DNA of 64,000 bases, taken from positions 8,432,001 to 8,496,000 of the forward strand of contig NZ_CP015163.1 of the NCBI RefSeq assembly GCF_003312875.1. Reading direction: 5' to 3'. Shown piece by piece: positions 1-22,165 of the stretch. A program made the translations under genes and the position numbers. The stretch comes from Amycolatopsis albispora (GTDB lineage: Bacteria; Actinomycetota; Actinomycetes; Mycobacteriales; Pseudonocardiaceae). The notes under the pieces were generated by a model that worked only from the letters and a program-made list of their open reading frames with translations, did not search any database and was not told where the DNA came from. The number at the start of each line of letters is the position of its first letter. The stretch's first letter is position 1.

Positions 1-3000
1 GCGATCGACTTCGCCTGCGTCGACGCACGTGACGCCGACGACTTCGAACGGGTGCTCGCCGACGAAGCCGACCGCCCGTTTGTGCTGGAACAGAACGTGC
101 CCGTGCGGCTGCGGGTCTACCAGCGTGCGGACGGTGAGTCGGTGCTGCTGCTCTGCGCGCACCACATCGTGGTCGACATGTGGTCCTGCGTGGTGCTCCT
201 GGAGGACCTGGCACTGGCCTACGGCGACGGGGCCGAGCTGCCACCGCCGGCCGTCGAGTACGCCGACTTCGTGGACTGGCAACGGGAACTGTTGACCGGC
301 GCCGAGGGTGATCGGCTGTGGGACTACTGGCGCGAGCAGCTGTCCGGCGAGCTGCCGGTGCTCGCGCTGCCCGGTGACCGGCCACGTCCGGCGGTGCAGA
401 CCTTCCGCGGGGCCAGCCGGGTGTTCGGCGTCGGCCGCGAGCTGACCGAACGGCTGAAGGACCTCGGTGTCCGTTGTGGAGTGACACCGTTCGTGGTGCT
501 GCTGTCGGCGTACCAGCTGCTGCTGCATCGGGAAACCGGGCAGGAGCGCGTGGTGGTCGGCTCGCCGATCTCCGGCCGTGGCCGGAGCGAGCTGGAGCGG
601 ACCGTCGGTTACTTCGTGAACCCGGTCCCGCTGATCGCCGACTTCACCCCGGAGATGTCGTTCCAGGACACCTTGCGGCAGGTGCAGGAAGTGGTGCTCG
701 GGGCGTTCGAGCACGAGGACTTTCCGATGGCGGAGATGGTCGAGCGGCTGGCGCCGGAGCGGGATTCCTCGTATTCGCCGCTGTACCAGACGATGTTCGT
801 GATGCAGCGGTCGCAGGCGTTCGACCAGGAAGGACTCGCGCCGCTGGCGGTCGGCGCCGGCAACCGGCTCCAGGTCGGCGAGAGCGAAGCGATCGAGCTG
901 CACTCGCTGGTGGTCGAGCCGGTGACGGTGCCGCGCAACTGGTCCATGTTCGACCTGACCTGGATGGTCGCCGAATCGGACGACGGTTACCTGGTTTCGG
1001 TCGACTACAACGCGGACCTGTTCGACGAGAGCACGGTCGACCGGTTCCTGGAGCACTTCCGCGTACTGCTGGACGGCGTGGCTGGCGCGCCGGAGCGGAG
1101 CGTGGCGCGCGTCCCGCTGCTGTCCGCTGCCGAGCGGAACCGGCTGCTCCACGAGTGGAACGACACCAACGAGGACTTCGGTGACGCGGCCGCGGGTTGT
1201 GTGCACGAGGGCGTGTGGGCGGCCGGCGCGTGCTTCCCGGACGCCACCGCGGTCATCGCGCACGACGGTTCGGTGACCTACCGCGAGCTGCTGGCGCGGG
1301 CGTCGCGGATTGCCTGGTGGCTCCGGGAGCAGGACGCCCGCCCGAACCAGCTGGTCGGCGTGTGCCTGGAGAAGTGCACCGACCAGATCGCCGCGGTGCT
1401 GGGTGTGGTTGCCTCGGGCGCGGCCTACCTGCCGCTCGATCCGGGCCTGCCGCGGGCGCGGCTCGCCGAGCTGATCGAACTCGGCGAGGTGAGCGAGGTG
1501 CTGACGCGCTCCGGCATCGACCTGCCCGGGCAGGTCACGCGGCTCGATCTGGACGCCGCCGACCTGAGTGCGTACCCGGCGGAGATGCCGGATGTGGTCC
1601 AGGCACCGACCGACCTCGCGTACGTGATCTTCACGTCGGGGTCCACCGGCGTGCCGAAGGGCGTGATGATCGACCACCTCGGTGTGCTGAACACGGTGGT
1701 GGACATCAACCGCCGGTTCGACGTGGTGCCGGAGGACCGGGTGCTCGGGCTGGCGTCGCTGAGCTTCGACCTGTCGGTGTACGACATCTTCGGCCCGCTG
1801 GCGGTGGGCGCGGGGCTGGTGCTTCCGGCGCCGGACGGCGTGAAGGACCCGTCGCACTGGGTCGAGCTGATCGACCGGCATGAGGTGACCGTCTGGGATT
1901 CCGTGCCGATGCTGCTGCAACTGCTGGCCGAAGCCCCGGAAGCGAGTGCGCAAACGCTTGCTTCCCTGCGGGTCGGCCTGCTTTCGGGTGACTGGATTCC
2001 GGTGTCGCTGCCCGAGAAGGTGTGGGCGCTCAATCCGGAGATGAAGCTCTACAGCGGAGGTGGCGCCACCGAGGCGTCCATCTGGTCGATCACCTATCCG
2101 ATCACCGAGGTGGACCCGGGCTGGACGAGCATTCCCTACGGCCGCCCGCTGTCGAACCAGCGCTTCTACGTCCTCAACCGCGCGCAGGAACCGTGTCCCG
2201 TCGGTGTGGCCGGGGAACTGTGCATCGGCGGCATCGGGGTCGCTCGTGGGTACTGGCGTGACGAAGAACGAACCAACGCGAGCTTCCTTCCCGATCCGTT
2301 CTCCGATGACCCGCGTGCGTTGCTGTACCGGACCGGTGACCTGGGGCGTTGGCGTGCGGACGGCGTGATCGAGTTCCTGGGGCGGGTGGACCACCAGGTG
2401 AAGATCCGCGGTTTCCGGGTCGAACTGGGTGAGATCGATTCGGTGTTGTCGGCGCATCCCGAGGTGGCCGAGTCGGTGACGGTGGTGCACCAGGAGGGCG
2501 TGAACCGGCGGCTGGCGTCCTATGTGGTCTCCGAAGCGGACCCGGCCGAACTGCGTGATTGGGTGCGTTCGCGGCTGCCCGAGTACATGGTCCCGGCCGG
2601 GGTCACCCTGCTCGACCGGCTGCCGTTGTCGTCGAACGGCAAGGTGGACCGGGGTGCGTTGCCGGAGCCGGTGTGGCAGTCCGACGACGAGTTCGTCGAG
2701 GCGCGGTCCGAGCGGGAACGCGTGCTCGCCCGCATCTGGGCCGACGTGCTGGGTGTCGAACGCGTCGGGGTGCGGGACAACTTCTTCTCGCTCGGCGGTG
2801 ATTCGATCCTGTCGATCCAGATGGTGTCGCGCGCGGCCCAGCACGGCATTCACCTGACTCCGGCGCAGGTGTTCCGTGAGCAGACCGTGGCGCGGCTGGC
2901 CGAGGTCGCCGGTGAGGGGCCGGTGGTGGTCGCCGAGCAGGGACCGGTGGTCGGACCGGTCGAGCTGGGGCCGGTGCAGCGCTGGTTCTTCGGCCTCGAC

Positions 3001-6000
3001 CTGGCCAACCGCAACCGCTGGAACCAGAGCGTGGTGCTCGAAGCCGACGTCGAACTGGACGCCGAGCGCGTGGCGCGGGCGCTGGAGGCGGTGCTCGACC
3101 GGCACGACGTGCTGCGCTCCCGCTTCACCCGCGAACACGGCGAGTGGCGGCAGGAGCAGCTGGCCGAGGCCGCCGCGGTGGTGGTCACCGGTGACGCCAA
3201 CGCCGGGCTGGACCTCGAGCGCGGGCCGCTGCTCCAGGCCGCCATCCACGGCAACACGCTCACGCTGGCCTGCCACCACCTGGTGATCGACGCGGTGAGC
3301 TGGCGCTTTGTGCTGGAGGACTTCGAGCGCGCCTATCTCGGCGAGGGCGAGCCGCCCGCGAAGACCACGTCGTTCGCGGAATGGACCTCGCGGCTGGCCG
3401 GCTACGACGCGAGTGACCAGCTCGGATACTGGCGCGAAGTGGCGAGCACGGTCGAACCGCTGCCCGCCGACCACACCGGCGAGGACACGCACGCCACGGC
3501 CGTCACCCGGCGGGTCCTGCTCCCGGCCGCGCCGTTGCTGGCGGCGGGCCGCCGGACGAAGGCCCGGCCGGACGAACTCGTGCTGACCGCCTGGGCGCGG
3601 GCCCTCACCGAGTGGACCGGCCGCGACGGCGTGACGATCGACGTCGAAGCCCACGGACGTGAGGCGTTGTTCGACGAGATCGACCTGTCCCGGACCGCGG
3701 GCTGGTTCACCGCGATCCGGGCGGTGCACCTGCCGGTCGGTGGCACCGGTGAGATCGGCGCGCTGCGCGAGGTGAAGCGGTCGCTGCGGTCGGCGCCGGA
3801 CCAGGGCATCGGTTACGGCCTGCTGCGGGAGCAGCTCGGCTTCCCGGACGCGCCGGTGCTGTTCAACTACCTGGGCCAGATCGACCAGGCGGGCGCGGTG
3901 TTCACCCTGCGCTACGACGGCAACGACGCCGGGTACGCGCCGGAAAACCGCCGCCACCACACCTTCGAGATCAATGCCGGGCTGTACCACGACCAGCTGC
4001 TGATCGACTTCACCTACTCGTCGGCACGGCACGCCGAGACCACAGTGGACCGGCTGCTGGACGACGTCCAGCGTCAGCTCGCCGCGCTGGCGGAAGCCGA
4101 CCGGGGCGCCTACATCCCGGAGGACTTCCCGCTCACGCGCGTCACCGACGCCGAGCTGGACCGGATCGCGACCCGCTCGATCGATGACCTGTACCCGGCG
4201 ACCCCGATGCAGCAGGGCCTGTTGTTCCACACGCTCTCCGCGCCCGACTCCGGTGTCTACATCGAACAGATCCGGCTGCGGCTCTCCGGTGAGCTGCGAG
4301 TGTCCACTTTGTGCGACGCGTGGGAGCAGACCGTGCGGCGGCATCCGGCCCTGCGGACCGCGCTCGCCTGGCAGGATCTCGCGACGCCGTACCAGGTGGT
4401 GCACTCCGAGGTCGCGGCACCGATCGTCATCGAGGAACAGGCCGACCTCGAGGAACTCCTGCGTGAGGACCGCACGGCCGGATTCTCGCTGTCCGAAGCC
4501 CCGCTGATGCGCCTGCACCTGGTTCGTGCGGACGCCGAGAGCTGGGATCTCGTCTGGTCGCACCACCACGTGGTGCTGGACGGCTGGAGCGCGGCGCTGG
4601 TGCTGGAGGACTTCTTCACCGTCTACCGCGCGCTGGTGGCGGGCGAGGAACCACCGCCGGTGAGCGCGCCGCCGTACCGCGACTACGTGGAATGGCTCGA
4701 AGCGCAGGACCTCGGCGCGGCCGAAGAGTACTGGCGGACCCATCTGGCCGGGTTCACCGAGCCGACCCGGCTGGGCATCGAGCAGGTCGTCGCCTCGACG
4801 GCACGCCGCCCGGAAGCCGCCGAGTCCACTGTGGAGCTGCCGGAGGAGCTGTCGGACCGCGCCCGCGAATTCGCCCGTGCGCACGGGCTCACCCTGAACA
4901 CGGTGCTGATGGGTGCGTGGTCGCTGCTGCTGTCGCGGTACTCCGGCCAGCGGGACCTGGTCTTCGGCGTGACCTCCGCCGGCCGCCCGGCCGAAGTGTC
5001 CGAAGTGGAGCGCATGGTCGGCCTGTTCATCAACACGCTCCCGGCACGCGTGGGAGTGCCCGCCGAGCAGCGCGTCGCCGACTGGCTGCGTGACCTGCAG
5101 CGCGTCGAAACCGAACGCCGCCGGTACGAGAACACACCGCTGACCAAGGCACACGAGTGGAGCGACGTCGCGGGCGGCACGCCGCTGTTCGACCACATCT
5201 TCGTGGTGGAGAACTACCTGCTCGACGAGTCGGTGTTCCAGGTCGACGAGGCACTGCGGGTGTCGGACTACCGCTCCTACGAGCAGACCAACTACCTGCT
5301 CGCGCTGGTGGTCGAGCCACTGGACCGGCTGACCCTGCGCACGCGGCACGACCCCGACCGGCTCACCGCCGACACGGTAGAGCGCCTGCTGGGCCACTTC
5401 GAGGTCCTGCTGGACGGGGTGATCTCCGCGCCGGAGCGGCCGGTCGGCGAGGTGCCGCTGCTCAGCGACGCCGAGCGGGATCGGCTGGTGCACGAGTGGA
5501 ATGACACCGACGAGGACTTCGGTGACGCGGCCGCGGGTTGTGTGCACGAGGGTGTGTGGGCGGCTGGTGCGCGGTATCCGGAGGCGGCGGCGGTCATCGC
5601 GCACGACGGGGTGCTGACCTACGGCGAGTTGCTGGCGCGGGCGTCGCGGATCGGCTGGTGGTTGCGGGAGCAGGGTGCGCGGCCGAACGAGCTGGTCGGG
5701 ATCTGCCTGCCGAAGGGCGTGGAGCAGGTCGCGGCCGTGCTCGGTGTGGTGGCATCCGGGGCCGCGTATCTGCCGTTGGACCCGGGCTTGCCGTTGGCGC
5801 GGCTGGCGGAGTTGATCGAGCTCGGTGGCGTCACGCGGGTGCTGACCGGCTCGGCCGTCGAGTTGCCGCCGGGTGTGACGCGGCTGGATCTGGACGTGGA
5901 GAAGCTGGCGGCCTATCCGGCGGAAATGCCGGACGTGGTGCAGTCGCCCACTGATCTGGCGTACGTGATTTTCACGTCGGGTTCGACGGGTGTGCCGAAG

Positions 6001-9000
6001 GGCGTGATGATCGACCACCTCGGCGTGCTGAACACGGTCGTGGACATCAACCGCCGGTTCGAGGTGGTTCCGGAGGACCGCGTTCTCGGCTTGGCTTCGC
6101 TGAGTTTCGACCTGTCGGTGTATGACATTTTCGGTCCGCTGGCGGTGGGTGCGGCGTTGGTGCTTCCCGCGCCGGAGGGGGTCAAGGATCCGTCGCACTG
6201 GGTGGAGTTGATCGAGCGGTACCGGGTGACGGTCTGGGATTCGGTGCCGATGTTGTTGCAGTTGCTGGTGGAGGCGCCGGAGGCGAGTGCGGCGAGGCTG
6301 GCGTCGTTGCGGGTCGGGTTGTTGTCGGGTGACTGGATTCCGGTGTCGTTGCCGGAGAAGGTGTGGGCGCTCAATCCGGCGATGAAGTTGTACAGCGGTG
6401 GTGGTGCTACTGAGGCGTCGATCTGGTCGATCAGTTATCCGATCACCGAGGTCGATCCGGATTGGACGAGTATTCCGTATGGGCGGCCGTTGTCGAATCA
6501 GCGGTTTTATGTGTTGAACGAGGCGCAGCAGTTGTGCCCGATCGGTGTCGCCGGGGAACTCTGCATTGGCGGGATCGGGGTCGCTCGCGGTTATTGGGGT
6601 GATGAGGAGCGGACCAACGCGAGCTTCCTGCCGGATCCGTTCTCCGATGACCCGCGTGCGTTGCTGTATCGCACCGGTGACTTGGGGCGTTGGCGTGCGG
6701 ATGGGGTGATCGAGTTCCTGGGGCGGGTGGATCACCAGGTGAAGATCCGCGGTTTCCGGGTGGAACTGGGTGAGATCGATTCGGTGTTGTCGGCGCATCC
6801 CGAGGTGGCCGAGTCGGTGACGGTGGTGCACCAGGAGGGCGTGAACCGGCGGCTGGCGTCCTATGTGGTCGCCGAAACCGCCGACGTCGCCGCGTTGCAG
6901 GAGTGGGTGCGCGACCGGCTGCCGGAGTACATGGTCCCGGCGGGCATCACCGTGCTGGACCGGCTGCCGTTGTCATCGAACGGCAAGGTGGACCGGGGTG
7001 CGTTGCCGGAGCCGGTGTGGCAGTCCGACGGCGAGTTCGTCGAGGCGCGGTCGGCCACCGAGAAGGTGCTGGCCGGGGTGTGGGCCGAGGTGCTGGGTGT
7101 GGAACGCGTTGGCGTGCACGACAACTTCTTCACGCTCGGCGGCGATTCGATCCTGTCCATTCAGATGGTGTCGCGGGCCGCCCAGCACGGCATTCACCTG
7201 ACGCCCGCGCAGGTGTTCCGCGAGCAGACCGTGGCCCGGCTGGCCGAGATGGTCGGGGAGAAGCGCGCGGGCATCCGGCGACGTGAGCGGGGTGCCGTCT
7301 CGCGGCTGTCCCGTGGCCAGGAAGCGCTCTGGTCCATTTATCGATTCGCCGACGAATCGGGCGCCTACCACGTCGCGACCGCGATGCGAGTGCTGTCCCC
7401 ATTGGACACCGGCAAGCTGGGTGCCGCCTGGCAGACGGTGGTTTCCCGGCACAGCCTGCTCGGCGCGGTGTTCGGAGAGGACGAGCAGGGCCCGTTCTAC
7501 CGGATCGATCCCGGTGCGGTGGCCGACTTCGAGGTGGTGGACGCCCGCGCGGTGGCCGATCTCGACGGCCTGGTCGCGGACGAGGCCGACCGCCCGTTCG
7601 CGCTCGGCGACGGCGCGCCGGTCCGCCTGCGGGTGTTCGAACGCGACGGCGAGTCCGTGTTGCTGATCTGCGCACACCACATCGTGGTCGACCTCTGGTC
7701 GTGCGTGGTGCTGCTGGAGGAACTGGCGCTCGAGTACCGGGGCGAGGCCTCGATGCCGCCCCCGGCCGTCGAGTACGCCGACTTCGTGGACTGGCAACGG
7801 GAACTGCTGGCCGGCGCCGACGGCGACCGGTTGTGGGACTACTGGCGCGAGCGGCTGGACGGCGAGCTGCCGGTGCTCGCGCTGCCCGCCGACCGCCCGC
7901 GCCCGGCCGTGCAGTCGTTCCGCGGTGCCAACCGCGTGTTCCACGTCGGCACGGAGATCTCGGACGGCCTCAAGGAACTCGGTGCCCGGCTCGGCGTGAC
8001 CCCGTTCGTGGTGCTGCTCGCGGCGTACCAGCTGTTCCTGCACCGCGAGACCGGGCAGAACCGGATCGTGGTCGGCTCGCCGACGGCGGGACGCGGGCAG
8101 CCGGAGATCGACAACGTGGTCGGGTACTTCATCAACCCGCTGCCGATGGTCACCGACTTCACTCCTGACATGTCCTTTGAGGACACCTTGCGGCAGGTCC
8201 AGGATGTTGTGCTCGGGGCGTTCGAGCACGAGGACTTTCCGATGGCGGAGATGGTCGAGCGGCTGGCGCCGGAGCGGGATTCGTCGTATTCGCCGCTGTA
8301 CCAGACGATGTTCGTGATGCAACGGACGCAGGCCTTCGACAACGAGGGCATGGCGCCGCTCGCCGTCGGTGCCGGGAACCGGCTCCAGGTGGGCGAAGGC
8401 GAGGCGATCGAGCTGCACTCGCTGGTGGTCGAGCCCGCCACGGTGCGGCGCCGGTGGTCGATGTTCGACCTGACCTGGATGGTCGCCGAGTCGGACGACG
8501 GCTTCCTGGTTTCGGTGGACTACAACACGGATCTGTTCGACGAGAGCACGGTCGACCGGTTCCTGGAGCACTTCCGCGTGCTGCTGGACGGTGTGGTCGC
8601 GGCCCCGGAACGGGTGGTCGGCGAGGTGCCGTTGCTGACCGACGCCGAGCGCAACCTCTTGGTCTGCGAATGGAATGACACCGACGAGGACTTCGGTGAC
8701 GCGGCCGCGGGTTGTGTGCACGAGGGTGTGTGGGCGGCCGGTGCGCGGTATCCGGAGGCGACCGCCCTCATCGCACACGACGGCGTGCTGACCTACCGGG
8801 AACTGCTGGCGCGGGCGTCGCGGATCGGCTGGTGGTTGCGGGAACAGGGCGCCCGGCCGAACGAGCTGGTCGGGATCTGCCTGCCGAAGGGCGTGAACCA
8901 GGTTGCCGCGGTGCTCGGTGTGGTTGCCTCGGGCGCGGCCTACCTGCCGCTCGATCCGGGTCTGCCGCACGCGCGCCTGGCCGAGTTGATCGAGCTGGGC

Positions 9001-11743
9001 GAGGTCAGGCACGTGCTCACGGCGTCCGATGTGGACCTTCCGGAGGTGGGCACCCGGCTCGATCTGGATCTTGACGAGCTGACCGGATTCTCGTCCGAGA
9101 TGCCGGAGGTGGTGCAGTCGCCGACCGACCTGGCGTACGTGATCTTCACGTCGGGTTCGACGGGTGTGCCGAAGGGCGTGATGATCGACCACCTCGGTGT
9201 GCTGAACACGGTCGTGGACATCAACCGCCGGTTCGAGGTCACCCACGAGGACCGGGTGCTGGGGCTCGCGTCGCTGAGCTTCGACCTGTCGGTGTACGAC
9301 ATCTTCGGCCCGCTGGCCGTGGGCGCGGCCCTGGTGCTTCCGGCACCGGACGGAGTGAAGGATCCGTCGCATTGGGTCGAGTTGGTTGACCGGCACGAGG
9401 TGACGGTCTGGGATTCGGTGCCGATGCTGCTGCAGTTGCTGGTGGAGGCACCGGAGGCCAACGCGGCGACGCTGGCGTCGTTGCGGGTCGGGTTGCTTTC
9501 GGGTGACTGGATTCCGGTGTCGTTGCCGGAGAAGGTGTGGGCGTTCAACCCGGAAATGAAGTTGTACAGCGGTGGTGGTGCTACTGAGGCGTCGATCTGG
9601 TCGATCAGTTATCCGATCACCGAGGTCGATCCGGATTGGACGAGCATTCCGTATGGGCGGCCGTTGTCCAACCAGCGGTTCTACGTATTGAACGAGGCGC
9701 AGCAGTTGTGCCCGATCGGTGTGGCCGGGGAGCTGTGCATTGGCGGGATCGGGGTTGCCCGTGGTTATTGGGGTGATGAGGAGCGGACCAGCGCGAGCTT
9801 CCTGCCGGACCCGTTCTCCGACGACCCGCGCGCTCTGCTCTACCGGACCGGTGACCTGGGGCGTTGGCGCGCCGATGGGGTGATCGAGTTCCTCGGGCGG
9901 GTGGACCACCAGGTGAAGATCCGCGGCTTCCGCGTCGAACTCGGCGAGATCGACGCCGCGCTCACCGCGCATCCCGAGGTCACCGATTCGGTGACCGTGG
10001 TCCACAGTGGAGGCAGCGGACGGCGGCTGGCGTCCTATGCGGTCACCGGAGCCGACCCCGCCGAACTGCGGGGCTGGGTCCGCGACCGGCTGCCGGAATA
10101 CATGGTCCCGGCCGGGATCACCGTGCTCGACCGGCTGCCGTTGTCCTCGAACGGCAAGGTGGACCGGGGTGCCTTGCCCGAGCCGATGTGGCAGGCCGCC
10201 GACGAGTTCGTCGAGGCGCGATCCGACCAGGAACGGGTGCTCGCCGAGATCTGGGCGGACGTGCTCGGCGTGGAAGAGGTCGGCGTGCTGGACAACTTCT
10301 TCGCGCTCGGCGGCGACTCGATCCTGTCCATTCAGATGGTGTCGCGCGCTGCCCAGCACGGCATTCACCTGACGCCCGCGCAGGTGTTCCGCGAGCAGAC
10401 CGTGGCGCGCCTGGTCGAGGTGGCCGGCCAGGGGCCGGTGGTGGTCGCGGAGCAGGGACCGGTGGTCGGGCCGGTCGAGCTGGGACCGGTGCAGCGCTGG
10501 TTCTTCGGGCTCGGGCTGGAGAACCCGGATCACTGGAACCAGGGCGTGGTGCTGGAATCGAGCGTCGAACTGGACCCGGACCGGGTCGCCAAGGCGCTCG
10601 GCACCGTGCTCGCCCATCACGACGTGCTCCGGTCGCGGTTCACGCCGGAGGGCGCGCACCAGGTCGGCGCCGACGAGATCTCGGTGCCCGTGGTGGTGAG
10701 CGACGACCCGGTCCCGGCGGCACACACCGGACTCGACATCGAGCACGGGCCGCTGGTGAAGGCGGCCATCCACGGCACTATGCTGGTGATCGCCTGCCAC
10801 CACCTGGTGATCGACGCGGTGAGCTGGCGGTTCCTCGTGGAGGACTTCGAGCGCGCCTACCTCGACCAGGGTGATCTGCCGCCGAAGACCACGTCGTTCG
10901 CGGAGTGGACCTCGCGGCTGCGCGACCACGACGTGAGCGACCAGGCCGAGTACTGGCGCGGGGTGGCGAGCACGATCACACCGCTGCCGGTGGATCGCGC
11001 GGGGCAGGACGTGCACGGCAGCGCGGTCACCCGCCGCCTGGTCCTGCCCGCGGAAATCACCGCGGAACTGGTGGAGAACGCCCGCCGCGCCAAGGCTCGC
11101 ACCGACGAACTCGTGCTCACCGCCTGCGCGCTGGGCCTCGCCGACTGGAGCGACCGCGCCGGGATCACCATCGACGTCGAGGGCCACGGCCGCGAGCCGT
11201 TGTTCGAAGACGTCGACCTGTCGCGGACCGCGGGCTGGTTCACCGTGATCCGCCCGGTGCACCTGCCGGTGGGTGGCGCGGAGGCGACCGAGGCCGTCCG
11301 GGTGGTGAAGCAGGCGCTGCGGGAGGCGCCGGACAACGGCATCGGCTACGGCCTGCTGCGCGAGCGGCTGGACCTGCCGGACGCGCCGGTGCTGTTCAAC
11401 TACCTCGGGCAGCTGGACGAGTCCGCCACCGGCGACTCGGCGTTCCGCCTGCTGCTGGACAACCCCACCTGGGCGAGTGCCGCGCAGGCGCCGGAGAACA
11501 CCCGCCACCACACGCTGGAGATCAACGCGGGCATCCACCACACCGAACTGGTGCTCGACCTGACCTACTCGACCGGGCGGCACAGCGACACCACCGCCGT
11601 CGAACTGCTCGACGGCATCCGGCGGCGGCTGGAGGTGCTGGCCGGGCACGCCGACGCGGCCGCGCACACCAGCGACTTCCCGCTCGCCGGGCTGAGCCAG
11701 CAGGCGCTCGAACACCTCATGGCCAAGATGGAAGGAAACGCCG

Positions 11744-11751
<8 letters not shown>
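1..11751 (+). CDS. Nonribosomal peptide synthetase, three modules, 5' end outside window
   Basis: The frame is open from the first base, so the start is upstream. Domains in order: C (enters near its HHIVVD motif, 160-177), A (about 1180-2660, TSGSTGVPKG near 1632), T (Ser codon 2803-2805), E (2960-4110); C (4180-5450), A (5490-6990), T (Ser 7147-7149); C (7300-8620), A (8690-10180), T (Ser 10318-10320), E (10460-11690). The layout is (C)ATE-CAT-CATE. The second C domain follows an E domain and carries the DLYPATPMQQG motif typical of D-accepting C domains. The first and third C domains are a different subtype beginning SRGQEALW, with HHxxxD followed by W. By eye all three A domains read D-L-Y-D-L-S-G-I-W-(K), close to but not equal to a published Cys code (DLYNLSLIWK). 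The protein ends in a short helical tail after E, as expected of a docking region for the next gene. It overlaps the second NRPS gene by 8 bp. Substrates are inferred only. Confidence 0.95.
6382..6600 (+). repeat. A-domain segment duplicated in modules 2 and 3 (copy 1)
   Basis: This part of the module 2 adenylation domain (A5 to A7 region) is almost base-for-base identical to 9557-9780 in module 3, including about 85 consecutive identical bases at its start. Both copies use T-ending and TTG codons that are unusual for the gene. The module 1 counterpart (from 2041) encodes the same protein sequence with GC-rich codons. This points to recent duplication or gene conversion between modules 2 and 3. 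Confidence 0.8.
9557..9780 (+). repeat. A-domain segment duplicated in modules 2 and 3 (copy 2)
   Basis: Partner of 6382-6600. The copies differ at only scattered single bases (for example TATTCC versus CATTCC) before diverging. Confidence 0.8.
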
Positions 11752-21226
<9,475 letters not shown>

Positions 21227-21235
21227 GGAGAACTC

Positions 21236-22162
21236 ATGTACGACGTGATCGTGGTAGGCGCCGGGCCGTCCGGCCTGAACGCGGCGCTGATCCTGGGCCG
21301 CGCGCTGCGGCGCGTGCTGCTGGTGGATTCCGGCGAGCCGCGCAACGCCCGCGCGCACGCGATGCACGGCTTCCTCAGCCGGGACGGCGTCGATCCCGCC
21401 GAATTCCGCCGGATCGCCAGGGAGGACCTGGCCAAGTACGAGACGGTGACCGTGCGCGATGTCGCGGTCGCCTCGGTGACGGCCGACGAAGCGGGCGCGT
21501 CGGTGGAGCTGGCCGACGGCACCACCGAGCAGGCACACAGCGTGCTGCTGACCGTCGGCAGGCGCGACCGGCTGCCCGAGGTCGGCGGCGTGGCCGAGTG
21601 GTGGGGCCAGGGCGTCTACGGCTGCCCGTACTGCCACGGGTTCGAGGTGCGCGGGCGGAAGCTGGCCGTGCTGGGCGCGGAAACCTCGGCCGCGCACCTG
21701 GCCGTGCAGCTGACCCGGTACAGCTCCGACGTGGTGCTGTTCACCAACGGCACGCCGGAGTTCGACGAGGAGGCGGCCGCGGCGCTGAAGGTGTGCGAGG
21801 TAGAGGTGCGCACGGACGCGGTCGAGCAGGTCACCGGCGCCGACGGGCACCTCACCGGGGTGCGGGTCGCGGGCGAGACGATCGCGCGCGACGCGATGTT
21901 CATCAAGACCCCGCTCGACGCCCACGGTGAACTGGCCGAGGCGCTGGGCTGCGAGCTGATGGACGACGGCTCGGTGCGCATCGACGAGCACGGGCACACC
22001 TCGGTGGACCGGGTCTACGCCGCCGGTGAGGCCGCCCGGCTGCCGAACTGGCCGTCACCGTGGATCCACGCGGTCACCAGCGCGGCGCTGGGCGCGATGG
22101 TGGCGCTGAGCATCGACCACGACCTGATCGTGGCGGACGTGCGCTCGAAGTTCGGGATGTAG
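21236..22162 (+). CDS. Thioredoxin-reductase-like FAD oxidoreductase with CPYC (candidate dithiol oxidase)
   Basis: 308 residues. ATG nine bases after the NRPS stop, with GGAG in the gap, so it belongs to the biosynthetic operon. The N-terminal FAD-binding motif is VVGAGPSG (residues 6-13); a redox CxxC sits in GCPYCHGFEV near residue 132; the second Rossmann segment is VLGAETSAAHLA. The canonical HRRxxxR NADPH motif of thioredoxin reductases is not visible; the equivalent place reads LFTNG. Within this superfamily, GliT (gliotoxin), HlmI (holomycin) and DepH (romidepsin) have the CxxC and use O2 to close disulfides in their natural products. No thioredoxin gene lies nearby. I infer a tailoring dithiol oxidase acting on the NRPS product. 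A general thioredoxin-reductase-like enzyme remains possible, since the family is common in actinobacteria. Confidence 0.85.
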   Translation: MYDVIVVGAGPSGLNAALILGRALRRVLLVDSGEPRNARAHAMHGFLSRDGVDPAEFRRIAREDLAKYETVTVRDVAVASVTADEAGASVELADGTTEQAHSVLLTVGRRDRLPEVGGVAEWWGQGVYGCPYCHGFEVRGRKLAVLGAETSAAHLAVQLTRYSSDVVLFTNGTPEFDEEAAAALKVCEVEVRTDAVEQVTGADGHLTGVRVAGETIARDAMFIKTPLDAHGELAEALGCELMDDGSVRIDEHGHTSVDRVYAAGEAARLPNWPSPWIHAVTSAALGAMVALSIDHDLIVADVRSKFGM

Positions 22163-22165
22163 GGC

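Noticed and set aside
7260..8620. A possible heterocyclisation (Cy) domain, as expected for Cys thiazoline formation
   Set aside because: The module 1 and 3 C domains have HHxxxD and not DxxxxD, so thiazoline formation is not predicted.
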